Source of the DNA: Centropus unirufus
Lineage: Eukaryota; Chordata; Aves; Cuculiformes; Centropidae
Assembly: GCA_013397695.1 (NCBI GenBank)
Contig: VYZI01000005.1
Location: forward strand, 5,450,228 to 5,514,227
Direction: 5' to 3'
DNA length: 64,000 nucleotides
Position numbers and translations under genes: made by a program
Notes under the pieces: generated by a model
Seen by the model: only the letters and a program-made list of their open reading frames with translations
The model's database searches: none
Told to the model about the DNA's origin: nothing
Shown here: piece by piece, positions 36,801-48,100 of the stretch
Layout of the letters: each line of letters opens with the position of its first letter
Numbering within the stretch: the stretch's first letter is position 1

Positions 36801-38899
36801 TTAAAATGCCTAGGCTCTGGGCCAGGAGCAATGCCTAGATAGAATACTGTGAAACATCTCCTCACGTGCTGTGATAAAATGCTCGGGGACCTGCTATAAA
36901 GGGCTGAGTGTGTCCGCTAAGTCATGAAATGTTATGTCATCAGGGTTACAAGTGCTGCAAGATTGTAATCTCAGAGCAGTCTATCGGCCACAGTCGGAGA
37001 GTAACAAAACTATACGGCACCCAGCACTCAAGGACTGCGTCACCTTTAAATGGTGGCACTTCTCAATCCAGTGAGCCAAGGGCAGTCAGGAGGTGGCTGG
37101 CCAAAATGAGCAGGTTAGTGCAGTGGGAGAAGTGGGGGAGTGATTTAATGGGTGCAAAGGAAGGGAAGGTGAGAGCAGTGCTGGCAGGGTGGTGGGTGGC
37201 CAGAAGAAGGCTCCCAAGGCAGTGATGCACTTTAACCATTTTCTCTTATTCTATGCTGGTTGCTTACTTTCAGGGTGTGAAAGGGGAAGAGGCTGGTGTG
37301 CCACGGTGTTGTGCCAGGTGAGAGTCAGGAAGGTGGGAGGGGGGGGGCTGCAAGTGAGTGATAGTGTAACCACAGCTGGAGAAAGGTGGTTTGTGTTAGC
37401 CTGTGCCTTGTTTGAATTGATCACCACCCTCCACTGTCCCTTTCCCATCGGCCTTGGCACCATTCAAATTAAAATGCTGATAAAACGTAAAGAAGGACAG
37501 ATAATTTCTACTAAGGTCCCTTGCCGTGGACCAGTGGTCAGCAAGACTATGCCTGTGCAAAGCCTGCCCCCTCCATGCGTTTTTCCCTCCTATGTTACAG
37601 AGGGATCCTTTCTTACAAGCAAAGATGCTCGTTGGGCCCAGCCACTGTGGCACTTCCCTGGGGCCCTGGCCAGGTGAATGGAGGAGGGCACTAAACACAT
37701 CCAATGCTGAAATGGAATAAGAAAGGGGCTTACCCCTAGCTCACCCTTAGCGAATTAAAAACGTCTGTTTAGGTCTTCCTTTCCAGACACCCTGTCAGCC
37801 CCAAAATATTCTGCAGTCTTGTCCAATCTTAGGCAATCATAATAAAACATAGTTTTGTAGGAATAACTGGTGACAAAATCCTCTCTAACCCATCAGAATT
37901 TGGCAGGTAACACAAACCCTGCCAGAGTCTGACTGCTTTCTTTACAAAGCACTTCAGCTCCAAGCTCTTGATTGAGAGCTACAAGGTGCCCTGACATGTT
38001 CCTGCTCCAACAATTCGTTAGCTGTGGCTTTTTGCAATGATTGCCGTATTGCAGTATTTCTTCAGGGCTTCCTGGCTCTCCCCAGGAGACAAGGAGATGC
38101 AGGATCAGCATCAGGCAGTGCAGTCATGTCCACAGAGGAGCTCTGCAGCTGATTCTAGCAGTTTGCAGTCGCAAGCGAGCTTCACTTGAGTGCAAATCTG
38201 CACTGAAACACAGATTTGGCCATCTGGCCAACATGATTGCAAATGGGTGGAGGACAAGCAGGTACTGATCAGTTTTGGCATGACACGAAACAGAGTAGGA
38301 AGGTGAATGGAGGCCAGTCAAACCAGAAGGAAAACATTTATCCTTGCTTACGGTGTGCTCTCAGTGAGCAGAGCATAGATCGTCTCCAGCATTAATACCC
38401 ACTGGGAGTTGCACTGTGTGGTTGCAGGGCATTTTGGTGAGTTTTATAGTTGGGCTTGCTGGAAGTCTTGTGCCAACAAGCTCTGTAATATCAAGTGTAG
38501 GAGTTGGGGGGGCACGTGTTTAATTTCTGTAGGGTTCCTGGGGTAAGGTCCTTTCTCTTGGTCTTTTGCCCTCCTCATTGGCACTGGGAAGTGGTGAGTC
38601 CTTTGGAGCAGGGGCTATCCCTTCAGATGGGTGTGGACACAGCGGGTCAAAGATCTGGTTCGGATACCTTCATATGCACACAAGTAAAGTTCAAATAATC
38701 ATACTGAAGTCCTTCCTTGCTTGGTTGCTTACCTGCACCAAACCTTCTGCCTGTGTGTCTGTGTCACAGTGGCAGAGAAATGCGTGGCAGGAAAGGGTTA
38801 ATTTGTTGGAGGGTGGGGGAGGTTTGCAGGCAGAAGGGAGGAGTAGGAGAGTATTTCTGTATTAACATGCAGCTGGTTAATGCAGCTGAATAGCCCTGG

Positions 38900-39230
38900 C
38901 TCAGCTGTTACCTTTCTCAAAGCCAATGGCAAATGATGAAAAACCGTGGTAATATCTATTAAAAGTTTGTGGAAGGGGCCTGCTCAGTGGGAGCTTTTCC
39001 ATCTCACATACAAGTGATGATTTAGAACAGAGAAAGATCCCCTCGAGGGGATTTTGTGAACCATGCAATGCTAATTAACTCCATTGTTGTATTTTGTTTT
39101 GAACATAAGAGTCCCTCTGGGATTGCAGCACTCTTTCCTCCTGCAATAGATTTCCATTTTGCACCACTGTATAAAATCTCCTCCGCATCCCATCAGCAAA
39201 AGGGATTAACAATAGGGAGAAGCATATGTG
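38900..39230. promoter_or_regulatory. Candidate distal regulatory element with 16-bp palindrome
   Basis: This segment has GCTAATTAACTCC (homeodomain-like), CCATTGTTG (SOX-like), AGCCAATGG (CCAAT-like) and the perfect palindrome ATCCCCTCGAGGGGAT at 39037-39052. It is free of recognisable repeats. Enhancer function is an inference from motif density. Confidence 0.2.
39037..39052. repeat. Perfect 16-bp palindrome
   Basis: ATCCCCTCGAGGGGAT is its own reverse complement over all 16 bases. It could bind a dimeric protein such as an EBF-like or zinc-finger factor, or be chance. Confidence 0.8.
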
Positions 39231-40282
39231 CATAGTTTTATGGAGTTCTAGGGAGGAATGTCTCTCCCTTCACCTCCCAGATGCATTCTCAATGGGGGCC
39301 ATTCTGTACATCCTCGCTTTCTCTGTTTCTTTAACCTTGAATTAAAAACAAGTGTACATCAAACACTGGGCAGCATCTCCCTTTGATCTTCAGCATATTC
39401 AAACCACTTCCGAACATGCTGTGCTGGTGTTTGTTTTAGTGGTTGGGTTGTTTGGGCAGAAATGCAAGAAAAAAAAAAAGAAACCCAAACCAAACACCCC
39501 CAGAAAACCAACAAAAGCCATCAACACCAGAAGAGGAAACCCTGGTGAAAGACTGATTTGCTCATCCCAAAGGGAAAGCAAGAGAATGAAAGCTCCCATC
39601 TGTTTGAAGCCCTTACTGTCTTGAGCCAACAATGTTAGGAAGAAACTTGACTCCCTCTGTGCTGGATCTGATTTTCATTTTCTGGACTTCTGCTCTCCCA
39701 CTTTGGCTTGCTCAGACACCCTCCTCTCTGCTTACTCCTTCTGCGTTTAACAAAGTGGATCACGACTCCCCCTCTTGTTCTGGCTTTTAGAATGTAGCAT
39801 GAACTTCAACAAAGGCAGAACAAGGACAAGAGTAAGGAGCATCAGGCCTTTCGGGTGTATCAAAGGACTTCTTAAGTCTTCAACTTCAGTCTCTGGCCTT
39901 CATCATCTCTGAGAAAGCCCAGATCTCCATGGGATGTCTTGGATATTCTCTTTTCTCCACTGCCTTAAATTTCATCTCTGCACTGGCTAGTATTTACCGA
40001 ATGTTGATGTCTGCCTTCCTGCTTTAAGCAATGTGGTTGTTTTGCGGTAAGAAATATTTAGCAAGCTGTCCAAAGGGAGCAGCGAGTGTACTGGCATCAG
40101 ACCGATGACTTCTGGATGGAATTGAAACTGCACTGGGAGATGCCTGCTGCCATCTGGAATGGGGATTCTGTATGAACTTGGCCAACAGGAACAGGGCATT
40201 GTGAATAAGAGTCTTTCTCGTGTACCTTATAACACTGTAAAGTTATTAAGTTTTGATTCTCGATTCATGCTGCAATGTGTTT

Positions 40283-40349
40283 AATTATATATTTAATTAT
40301 ATAATAATCAATTTGCTAATTAATTCATTATATAATTAAATATTTAATT
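40283..40349. repeat. AT-rich cruciform-type inverted repeat
   Basis: The arm at 40283-40307 pairs with 40325-40349 at 23 of 25 positions, around a loop of about 17 bases. The arms consist only of TTAATTATATA-like sequence except for one base. This is a strong cruciform or breakage-prone sequence. It abuts the truncated 5' end of the CR1 copy that follows. Confidence 0.75.
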
Positions 40350-40832
40350 CTGGAATCCTCTGCACAGGAAGGACATGGATCTGTGAGCCTGAGCTCAGAG
40401 AAGAGCAGTGAAGATGATCAGAGGGCTGGGGCACCTCCCTCCCCTATGGGGAGGGAAGGGGAAGGGAGGAAGGGGAGGGGAGAAAAGGGAAGGGAAGGCC
40501 TTATAGGAGCCTTCTAGTACCTAAAGTTGGCCTAGAGGACAGATGGAGAGGGACCGTTTATCAGGGAATGCAGTGATAGGATGAGGGGTAATGGTTTTAA
40601 TCTACAATAGGGGAGATCTAGGTTACATAGGAAGAAATTTTTTGCTGTGAGGGTGGTGAGGCACTGGAACACGTCCAGAGAAGTCATGGATGCCCCATCC
40701 CTGGAGATGGTCAAGGCCAGGCTGGATGAGGTTTTGAGCAACCTGATTTAGTGGAAAGTATTCCTGCCCATGGCAGAGGGGTTAGAACTGAATGATCTTT
40801 AAGGTCCCTTCCAAATAAAACTACTCTATCAT
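40350..40832 (+). mobile_element. CR1 LINE, 3' portion
   Basis: The order of phrases matches avian CR1: GAAGGACATGGATCTG, AAGATGATCAGAGGGCTGGG, GCACCTCCC, CTTATAGGAGCCTTCTAGTA, GTGATAGGATGAGGGGTAAT, AGGAAGAAATTTTTTGCTGT, GAGGGTGGTGAGGCACTGGA, GCCCCATCCCTGGAG, CAGGCTGGATGAGG, GAGCAACCTGATTTAGTGG, TGCCCATGGCAG and GATCTTTAAGGTCCCTTCC, ending in CTCTATCAT. It is 5'-truncated, which is usual for CR1. In place of the expected TGAGGACAGGCTGAGAG segment there is a purine-rich GGGGA/GGGAA run (40448-40498). About 480 bp remain, covering the last part of the RT frame and the 3' UTR; no intact frame. Confidence 0.92.
40448..40498 (+). repeat. Purine-rich GGGA/GGGGA microsatellite inside CR1
   Basis: About 50 bases of almost pure G and A, with many GGG and GGGG runs, replace normal CR1 sequence. 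The run can form a G-quadruplex or a triplex. It probably arose by slippage after the CR1 inserted. Confidence 0.8.
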
Positions 40833-43800
40833 CTGGGCAACTTTTGAGTTCTCTGAATGAACAGCGGGAAAGATGTTGAACAATATCTTCAGTGTAAATA
40901 ATGCAAATCATACAGGAATTTAAGCAATGCTGCTCTTGCAGTCAGGGCCGTGAGGCGTGACCAAACTACCTCCAGACCCAGGTAGAGCTGCTGCCCATCA
41001 GAGTCACTGCAGCCCATTAAAGACTTTACCCTCCCCATCTCCAGTCAGCTAAGCAGAATACTGCATATTAAACAGCTTTGTCAGGAATCCACTGGGAATG
41101 CTCGTTGAGGTAACAGGCTCTGTTGCATTGCTGCTAAACTGATAAAGTAAAATTTGTCATGTAAATCCTCCTGTTCTCGCCACAACATACCTCGCTTACT
41201 GCAAGCGCCTATTTTCCTTTCCAAAAGGAGGGAAATAAATTCCAAAATATTTATGCTGCCTCTACCCCAGACCTTCCTGCACCGTGATGGCTGGGTAGAT
41301 TTTCCCTTGGAGTAGCGCATTCAGTGATCCCAGCAGGACGTGCTCCTGAGACCCCTTTTGTTCAAATGGTATGGCATTATCTTATGCTGCAACGTCTTGA
41401 CAAGTTTGTCTGTTCCAACAGAGGCTTGCAGAGCATCCTAGTGTGTGTAAAGCAGCATACTGAAAGGACATTCAGAGTCATTCTTTCCGAAAATGCTGCT
41501 AGATCTCTTCTGCTCAAGTGTTACAGCTCCATGTAAAAACATCTTTTTCTCCTTTTCTTTGCCGTTCTAAAATCCTCAGCTTATTTCAAACACACATGAT
41601 ACGCGGTGATCTCAACATCTTCTCACTTGAATCTGTATAAAATAACCAGAGCAACTCCAGAGTTACCCTCTCAACATCCAGAGAGGGAAAGGCCAGCCTG
41701 TTCTTGAGAAGCATTTCCATTGGAGTGTACTTGGCAGGAATGCATTTGCCAGATCCTACTGCTTTTTTTTACCCTTTACAATATACGTAGCTACAGGGGA
41801 TGATTTCTGTAAATTGACAAGCCCACAAGAAGTTTTTTCCAGCCTTCTCTGTAAGCTGTGTTCCTTCAGCCCCCATTGACCATGGGCTTGTTAATGTGAG
41901 GCACAGAGAGTTAAGGAAGATGCTATCAGCACTGTCCTCATTGTCCCAGCCAGAATCATCCTCTCTGCTCTGGTGTAGCTTGACGCATTAGTCCTTTATC
42001 GAGCTGCTGCAGATAGTCATTGCCCTGAGCAGCTCCGGCTCATGTCCCAAAGCTGACAAATATTTTCCTGAGGGGTGTGCAACCAAACACCACATGAGAA
42101 AACAAGTGTTTTTATGACTGCTGAGATCACATTGAGCCAAAGATACTGAGAGCAGATTTTTCTTGAAGTTGCTCCTGCTCCTGGCATTATGGTGACATCT
42201 TTCCCCTCACCTCCTCTCTCCCAGGCTAAGTGTAGAAGAAATGAAATATATAGAAATGAAACTATAGAAGTTTCATTCCCCCTCTGAGTGTTGAAACACA
42301 GCTTTTGTTGAGCAATGTCATCTGTGCTCTGCCCAGACAGGTCTCCACTGACTCCTCTGAGGTTCTGCAAGGACCCACATGTCCCCAGTGTGCAATCCAC
42401 CTCCAGGCCTGCTCAGCTACGGTTTTCTTCCTTCAGCAGAAATGTGGAGATATTTTTGTAGTTTCCATGACAAACCTATTGCCACAGCCGTTTGCCCTCT
42501 GTGATCTGTAATTTTCCACATCCTGCCAGAATGGGTGAGAAGCATCTCTTCTGCCATTTGAGTGGCTTTCACATACTGTTAGGAAGAGGCTGGATATGGG
42601 GAAGGGAGGGTACAAAGCGGGGTGCAGGCTGCTTTTTTTCCCCATCGGACATAAATGAGTGGAAGAATTGCACAGAGAGCACACACTACTTGCAAATATT
42701 ATTTTAGCATGTCCCTGCTCTTCCCTGTCGTGGCCTAATATTTGCAGTGGATAATTCCTAAAGCCTTAATAACATAAACCCATGACTGAATATGCTTTTC
42801 CTGAGCTAAATTCCACCCTGTTCCAAAGTCATTGCTTCCTCTCAGTGCCCCGTGTTCAATCCTCAGGACGACAGGACAGAGGTTCGACCTTCACATCTTG
42901 CAGCCAAACCAGAGCCTGGTGGTCACCCCCACAGGTCTGGGGGCTCTAGGGGCCCCCGTATCATGCCCCGATCGGTGCCTCTTCCTTTGTCTGATCCCCT
43001 CCACCCTGCTGTCATGAGTCAAGCCCAGGTCTTTATTTTTTTGGAGAATAGTTGTCCTCTGCCTGAGGCTGGTAGCTGCGAAGAGCTCCTCCAGACCAGG
43101 TCCCTGAGCTGCCTCAAACCTCCTGCTCAGCTGCCAGCTGGGTACAGGGAGGCAGAGGCGAGTGTCATGCAGGGATGCAGTCCAAAGCCAAACAACCCTT
43201 GCTTTAAGGTTGTCACAAGCTTTGTTCGATAACCTTTCTCACAGAAGAGTGGTGATAAAGCTTTTAAAATTAATTTGCATAATTAGATCTTTAATTCTTT
43301 TTAAATGGAAACCAAAATGGCAGTGTTCTCAATAAAAAAGACTTTCACAAAAGTTGAAGGATTGCTTGCAAAGTGGAGATGTATCCCTGAACTGAAATTA
43401 AGGCCCAAAAAAGGATAGTTATGCAGACTGAAACAAATTCTGGTCGCTGATAGAACAGGGCAAGCCTGAGGTAACAGCACAGATTTCAGTAAAATTACTT
43501 TACACTGTATCAGCTTAGCTGAGACTCAGTCTGCGGTAACTATTTTAACTTTTCAGTTCTGTGGTTAATTAGCAAGCCTTTTAGTTGATAGCTCTTTTAG
43601 TTTATCCAAAACAATATTAGATTAATAAAGGCTGCAGATATTTTGGTAACTGTGGGGCAATTTTTCCATTTGTAAAGTCCAAGACATGATTTGAGTCAAT
43701 TCGATTCTGATCATTTAATTCAGTGGAAATGTTGGGATACTGACCTACCGTGGGGAGAGCTATGCGTAGAAAACCAGACAGAGTTCAGCTAGTGAAAAAC

Positions 43801-45113
43801 CATTTTCATGTGGTTGTAAACGAAAAGCAACATTGTTAATGATGTGCAATGTATTTTATCTGCCACCTCTCCCGAAATTACATGTGTGGCTTTATATGTG
43901 CTTGTCCTCTAGGATAAAAAAAAAAACAATCCACCACACTCATTTCTAAAGAGCTAGTTTTGTTGATAAAAATATTGGAATGGTGAGATATAAACCTATT
44001 TTACAAAAGAGCTCGGTTTTCTTCCCCCCTGCTTGCAACATTTTATTCGTTAATCAAATATAAAGGAACTCCATCAGTGCCCTCTACTCACCAGTGCTGT
44101 TAGTCACCCAAAGCAGCCTGAATACGAGCTAGAGGCTTACGGGCATAACCTCGTTAGCTTTCACTTTAAAACAGTAGTGAAACAGAAACATCAGAGCTGG
44201 GGTGAGCTGGCAGAATACAAATATCAGAAGATTTCTGCAATTTGTCAGTCCTCCTGGGTGCTCCATCACTGCTTGCGCCATGGAAACACAGCCCAAGTGT
44301 CAGGAGTATGCAGGAAGCCCACAGATAAATTCTGCTTATGGGTATCCCAGTGTAAATCAAGAACAGCACCACTGGAGCCACTAGATTTAATTGGGATATT
44401 CACCTGGGCAACCAAAATACCTGAAGAAGTAAGGCATAGCTGGGCTGCTGCAGACACTGCCAGGAATAAAGCTGAGTGGCCAAGGTTAGTTCCAAGTACT
44501 GCTGCTCAGATCAATTTTATGTAGTTTAGAGCTCTTAAAGATATGAGCATTGCACAATTTTTGTGGGTTTTTTTTTCACTTTTTCAAGAATCCTTGTAAG
44601 AATAAAGACTGTGTTGCTATAAATTAAAAAACCCTTATGAAATACAGTGAGAGCAACACATATTACACTGTGGCACCAAAAATGGGGTCTGTTTTAAGAA
44701 ACACATGGCTTGATGTTTAATCAAAAGAGCCTGTTGAAGGATTGCAGACCAGGAGGGCGTACTAGATTTGTTGTTTATTAGGTTCTGGATTATGTACTTC
44801 TCCTTTTGCTGGGTATCTGACAACATATGCCGTTCCACACACAACTGAATGATTTAGGGGGAGAAGGGCAGAAACAAAGCACTTATAAAGGTCTGGAGTG
44901 TTTTATTTACTACCTTTTGAGAAAAGTGTTAAGAAAAAAAAAGGTATCATTTTGTCTAACATATAAATAGAAACAGAAAGGTAATAGGGAATTTAAGGAG
45001 ACGGGGGAGAATAATCATTCTCCACAAACACACAGAAGGAATTGTTAGAAATAAAAAAACCACAGTCACCAACATGAAGTTCATTGAAATCCTGCACTTG
45101 AGATGAAGCAAAA
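40833..45113. other. Noncoding stretch, no gene seen; possible enhancer
   Basis: No gene or repeat is recognised. A homeodomain/POU-like cluster lies at 43260-43310 and is listed separately. A mildly CpG-rich patch with open frames on the + strand lies at 42850-43230, but it has no domain or splice context. A-runs occur at 43915-43926. Confidence 0.45.
43260..43310. promoter_or_regulatory. POU/homeodomain motif cluster, candidate enhancer core
   Basis: Within TTAATTTGCATAATTAG (43270-43286) the octamer-type ATTTGCAT (43273-43280) overlaps a TAATTA homeodomain core (43280-43285). AT-rich TTTAATTC follows. The overlap of a POU octamer with TAATTA is a common arrangement in neural enhancers. 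Function is inferred from motifs only. Confidence 0.25.
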
Positions 45114-45149
45114 ACCCCCCAGGGGGTCAGTATCAGGGCCTGATACTGA
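45114..45149. repeat. Two back-to-back perfect inverted repeats
   Basis: The first palindrome has arms ACCCCC and GGGGGT around CA (45114-45127). The second spans 45127-45149 with arms TCAGTATCAGG and CCTGATACTGA around a single central G, perfect over 11 bp. The two share the base at 45127. Such a compact double palindrome is rare by chance. No transposon or RNA gene is recognisable around it. Confidence 0.8.
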
Positions 45150-48100
45150 AAGTAGTTCGCTGACTGCAAGAGGATTGAAGGTGCTTTCCATCACATGTAG
45201 GATAATTTGCACTTTATAGGGTTAGGAACTTCATGACAGTGATTGGGCTGTGCTTGAAGGTACAGCTTCCCATAGTCCATCTTTGGAACTGATTGAAACT
45301 ATTGGGTAAAGGGCACTGCTGAGGCTGGAGTTTGCTGCCTCTCCTCATCCAGGGTAACTGTAGGCCTTTGCCAGAACGGTCAGTGCCAAATTCGTCTCTA
45401 ACCCTGTCTGTGTGCAGCAAGGTGTCCCTACCACTTTATTTTGGAATTTGAGATCCTGTCACCAGCACTGCTCCATTTCAAGTCCACCCAGGTTCACTTC
45501 TCAGAAAAACTCCTTTCCACACATGCCTCAGAAACCCTTTGACTTCAGTTTAGCAAGCTGTGCCAGTCTGCCTACAGTTGATCAAGAATGAGATTTGAGG
45601 GAAAACCAGATGAACTGTAATCCATGACCAAGGTAGAGGGAAGAGCTGGATCACCTCATCCAGCAGAACCCTGCATAGGTGTAACATGAACCTACCTGTC
45701 TAAAATGCATTCTAAAACAGCGCTCAAGAAATTTAGACCTCCTGCCAGTACACCCTAAGGATCCCACAGAAAGTCTTAACAACAGAGGTGGCCTCTAAAA
45801 TTCCTTCCCACTTCCAAACTTTAGCAGTGGCCAAGGGCTGCAGGAATGTTCACTTCTGCTTGAGTTTCACAGCTCCAAGCCAACTCCTAAAGAACACAGA
45901 AACCGTTCTGGCAACTTTTAATGTAGTAGCCTTTCATTTAAGACATTGATTCAAGACACATGGAAAGTTGGCCTTGACTCTCTTCTGACTCAGAAAGGAG
46001 TTTGACACCTCCTAGAAATGTATGGAATAGGTAAGAGTGAGGACAGGAAATTGTCCTCTTGATAGTTTAGTGGTGTGTGGTGATAGGTGCAATACTCACA
46101 TGGCTGGAATTATCAGTAGGGAGCGTTGGCCCTCCTCTCCTAGGTTATTGGTTAGGGCATTGAATACAACTCTACTTTTTAATTCTTTTCCACAATCAAG
46201 ATCAACAGTTGAGTCTGCTCACCTTTTCAGAGTAACACAGATCTCATGTATTTGGTGCTTTGGTGCTAGCAAAGCACTTCACAATGGCACAATTTACCCA
46301 GTAATGGCTTTGTTACAGTACTTTAAGCCTGTTGCACACTAGAATCATCATTATGATACTCTGGTTCCACCACAGCATCCCTTTAGTTGGCAACTCTGCA
46401 CACTTTCCACTCTATCCTCACATCCCTTGGGGGGCACTTTTTGAGCAGTTTGGTAGAAGTATTTTGCACAGCCTCCAGGATATTAACAGTTGGAATTTCT
46501 CACTCCCACACAATGCAAATATCCTTTTATTATAAAAGATACTAGAGCTACTGGATACACTGGTGGTGGTGTTTAATGAGGCTCCAGTGCTAGTTCAGTA
46601 AACAGACACCATATTTACAGTCTCCAGCCCTGGAAATAGAAGTAGGCCAAGGCTCTGCGAGTAGATTTTCCTCTCCCTGTTGCTGCCAGAGAGTGAAGAA
46701 GTTGGGCAGGCAGAAGCCTTGGGTTTGATGGTCCGCTCTGCAGCACCCCAGGCTCTGCTCTGGCATGGAATGCAGGCACCTCCTTGCTCCCAGTGGCAGC
46801 CCTGCGGATACAGGCATCTGTCCCATGGGGCCGCCCCTGGGGGAACACCCTATGCTTTTTAATGGTAGAGGAAGATTTCAGTTTTAACTCCCTGGCCACC
46901 TTTTCCTTGCGAGCTCAGACTAATGAGAATAATGAGCTCTGACTCTTGAGTGAGAAAACCAATGCTTTTAAACATTTTTCTGCAGGGAAAGTCCCAAACC
47001 CATGGGGTTTTGTTTATAATTGCTGCCAGCCTGATAAATCCTGGAGACAGAGGAGTCTACATAAACAAAAAGATTTCCAGTAGCACAGGAAAACTGTGCA
47101 ATACCAAGCTATCATCATCTTCTGATAGACAAAACATTTATAGTTTATTGTCCGGAGGACTCTGGCTGAAAACTACTTGCCTGAGCCAGAAGGGACTGAC
47201 CTTTTGCAGTAGGCACAATAAGGCAGCAAACATTGCCACGCTGACAGAAGTTCTTCAATAAACCCAAATCCCTTTTGATAAGGGGAATCAAAAGCACATG
47301 GCTACCCACCACCTCCTAATAATGCCCCTGACCTCAACTCTGCCTTGCAAATCTGCTACATAGTTTGAGAACTAAATGCAGCACCTGCTTTCTGGCAGCA
47401 GCCTCTTGTTTTCCTCTGGATAGGTGCTTAGCAATTTCAAATCAAGTTTCCCAAGAGCCAGCTTCAGAGCCGTGAGAGTTTTCTCTTACGGTGTTATCCT
47501 AACGCGACCTGTACAAGCTGCCACATCAATATTACAGCTGCAAATAGCTCGACAACTTCCTTGTAAATAACACATTCCCACTCTGCTTTGTGCTCTGCCT
47601 TTAATGCCTTACTGGATATTTTAGAAATATCGTGAATCTATTTGAAAGCATGTAGTAATAAGATAAATGAGTAATAAGATAAATGTTTTGCCCATTAAGA
47701 GCCAAAGTGCGTGTTGCTTACTCCTAGCACCTTCTGAGTCACTGCTTAATAAACAACTCAGAGGAGGCTCCAAACAAACCTGAAACAGGTACAATTACTC
47801 TTCCCTTTGTAGTTTAAGTGTATATGCATACATATATATACAATATAAACACCACTGTATCACAAAATGGAACATAGCAACTGGTCCTTTCATGTACCTA
47901 GCCTACCATCTAAAGCAGCAATCCATTCAGAACTCTTGCTTGATTTGCATTGTAAGCACACATTTATTTTTTTTTAATTTCATAGAGGTTCATTAAAAGG
48001 GGGAGGTGAAAAATAAAGAAAATATAAAGAAAACATGAAACCGAACCAAATAATGAATCATGGTGGGAGTTACCAGCCTTGAGTGGTGGACTTGAAATGC

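Larger units (their letters stand above)
30569..40282. other. Noncoding stretch, no gene seen; possible distal enhancers
   Basis: About 9.7 kb without a supported gene. At 32843-32890 the phrase GGGATTTCTCAGG with GTGCCTAAAGACCATTAGGC may be a fragment of an old palindromic repeat. Segments 33590-33850 and 38900-39230 hold clusters of TAATTA/TAAT and CATTGTTG-type motifs and are described as enhancer candidates. A G-rich tract lies at 37332-37347. An A-run is present at 39469-39479. Open frames of up to 162 codons occur but carry no recognisable domain. Confidence 0.45.

Noticed and set aside
37189..37677. 162-codon frame on the + strand
   Set aside because: It crosses a G-rich low-complexity tract and has no recognisable domain.
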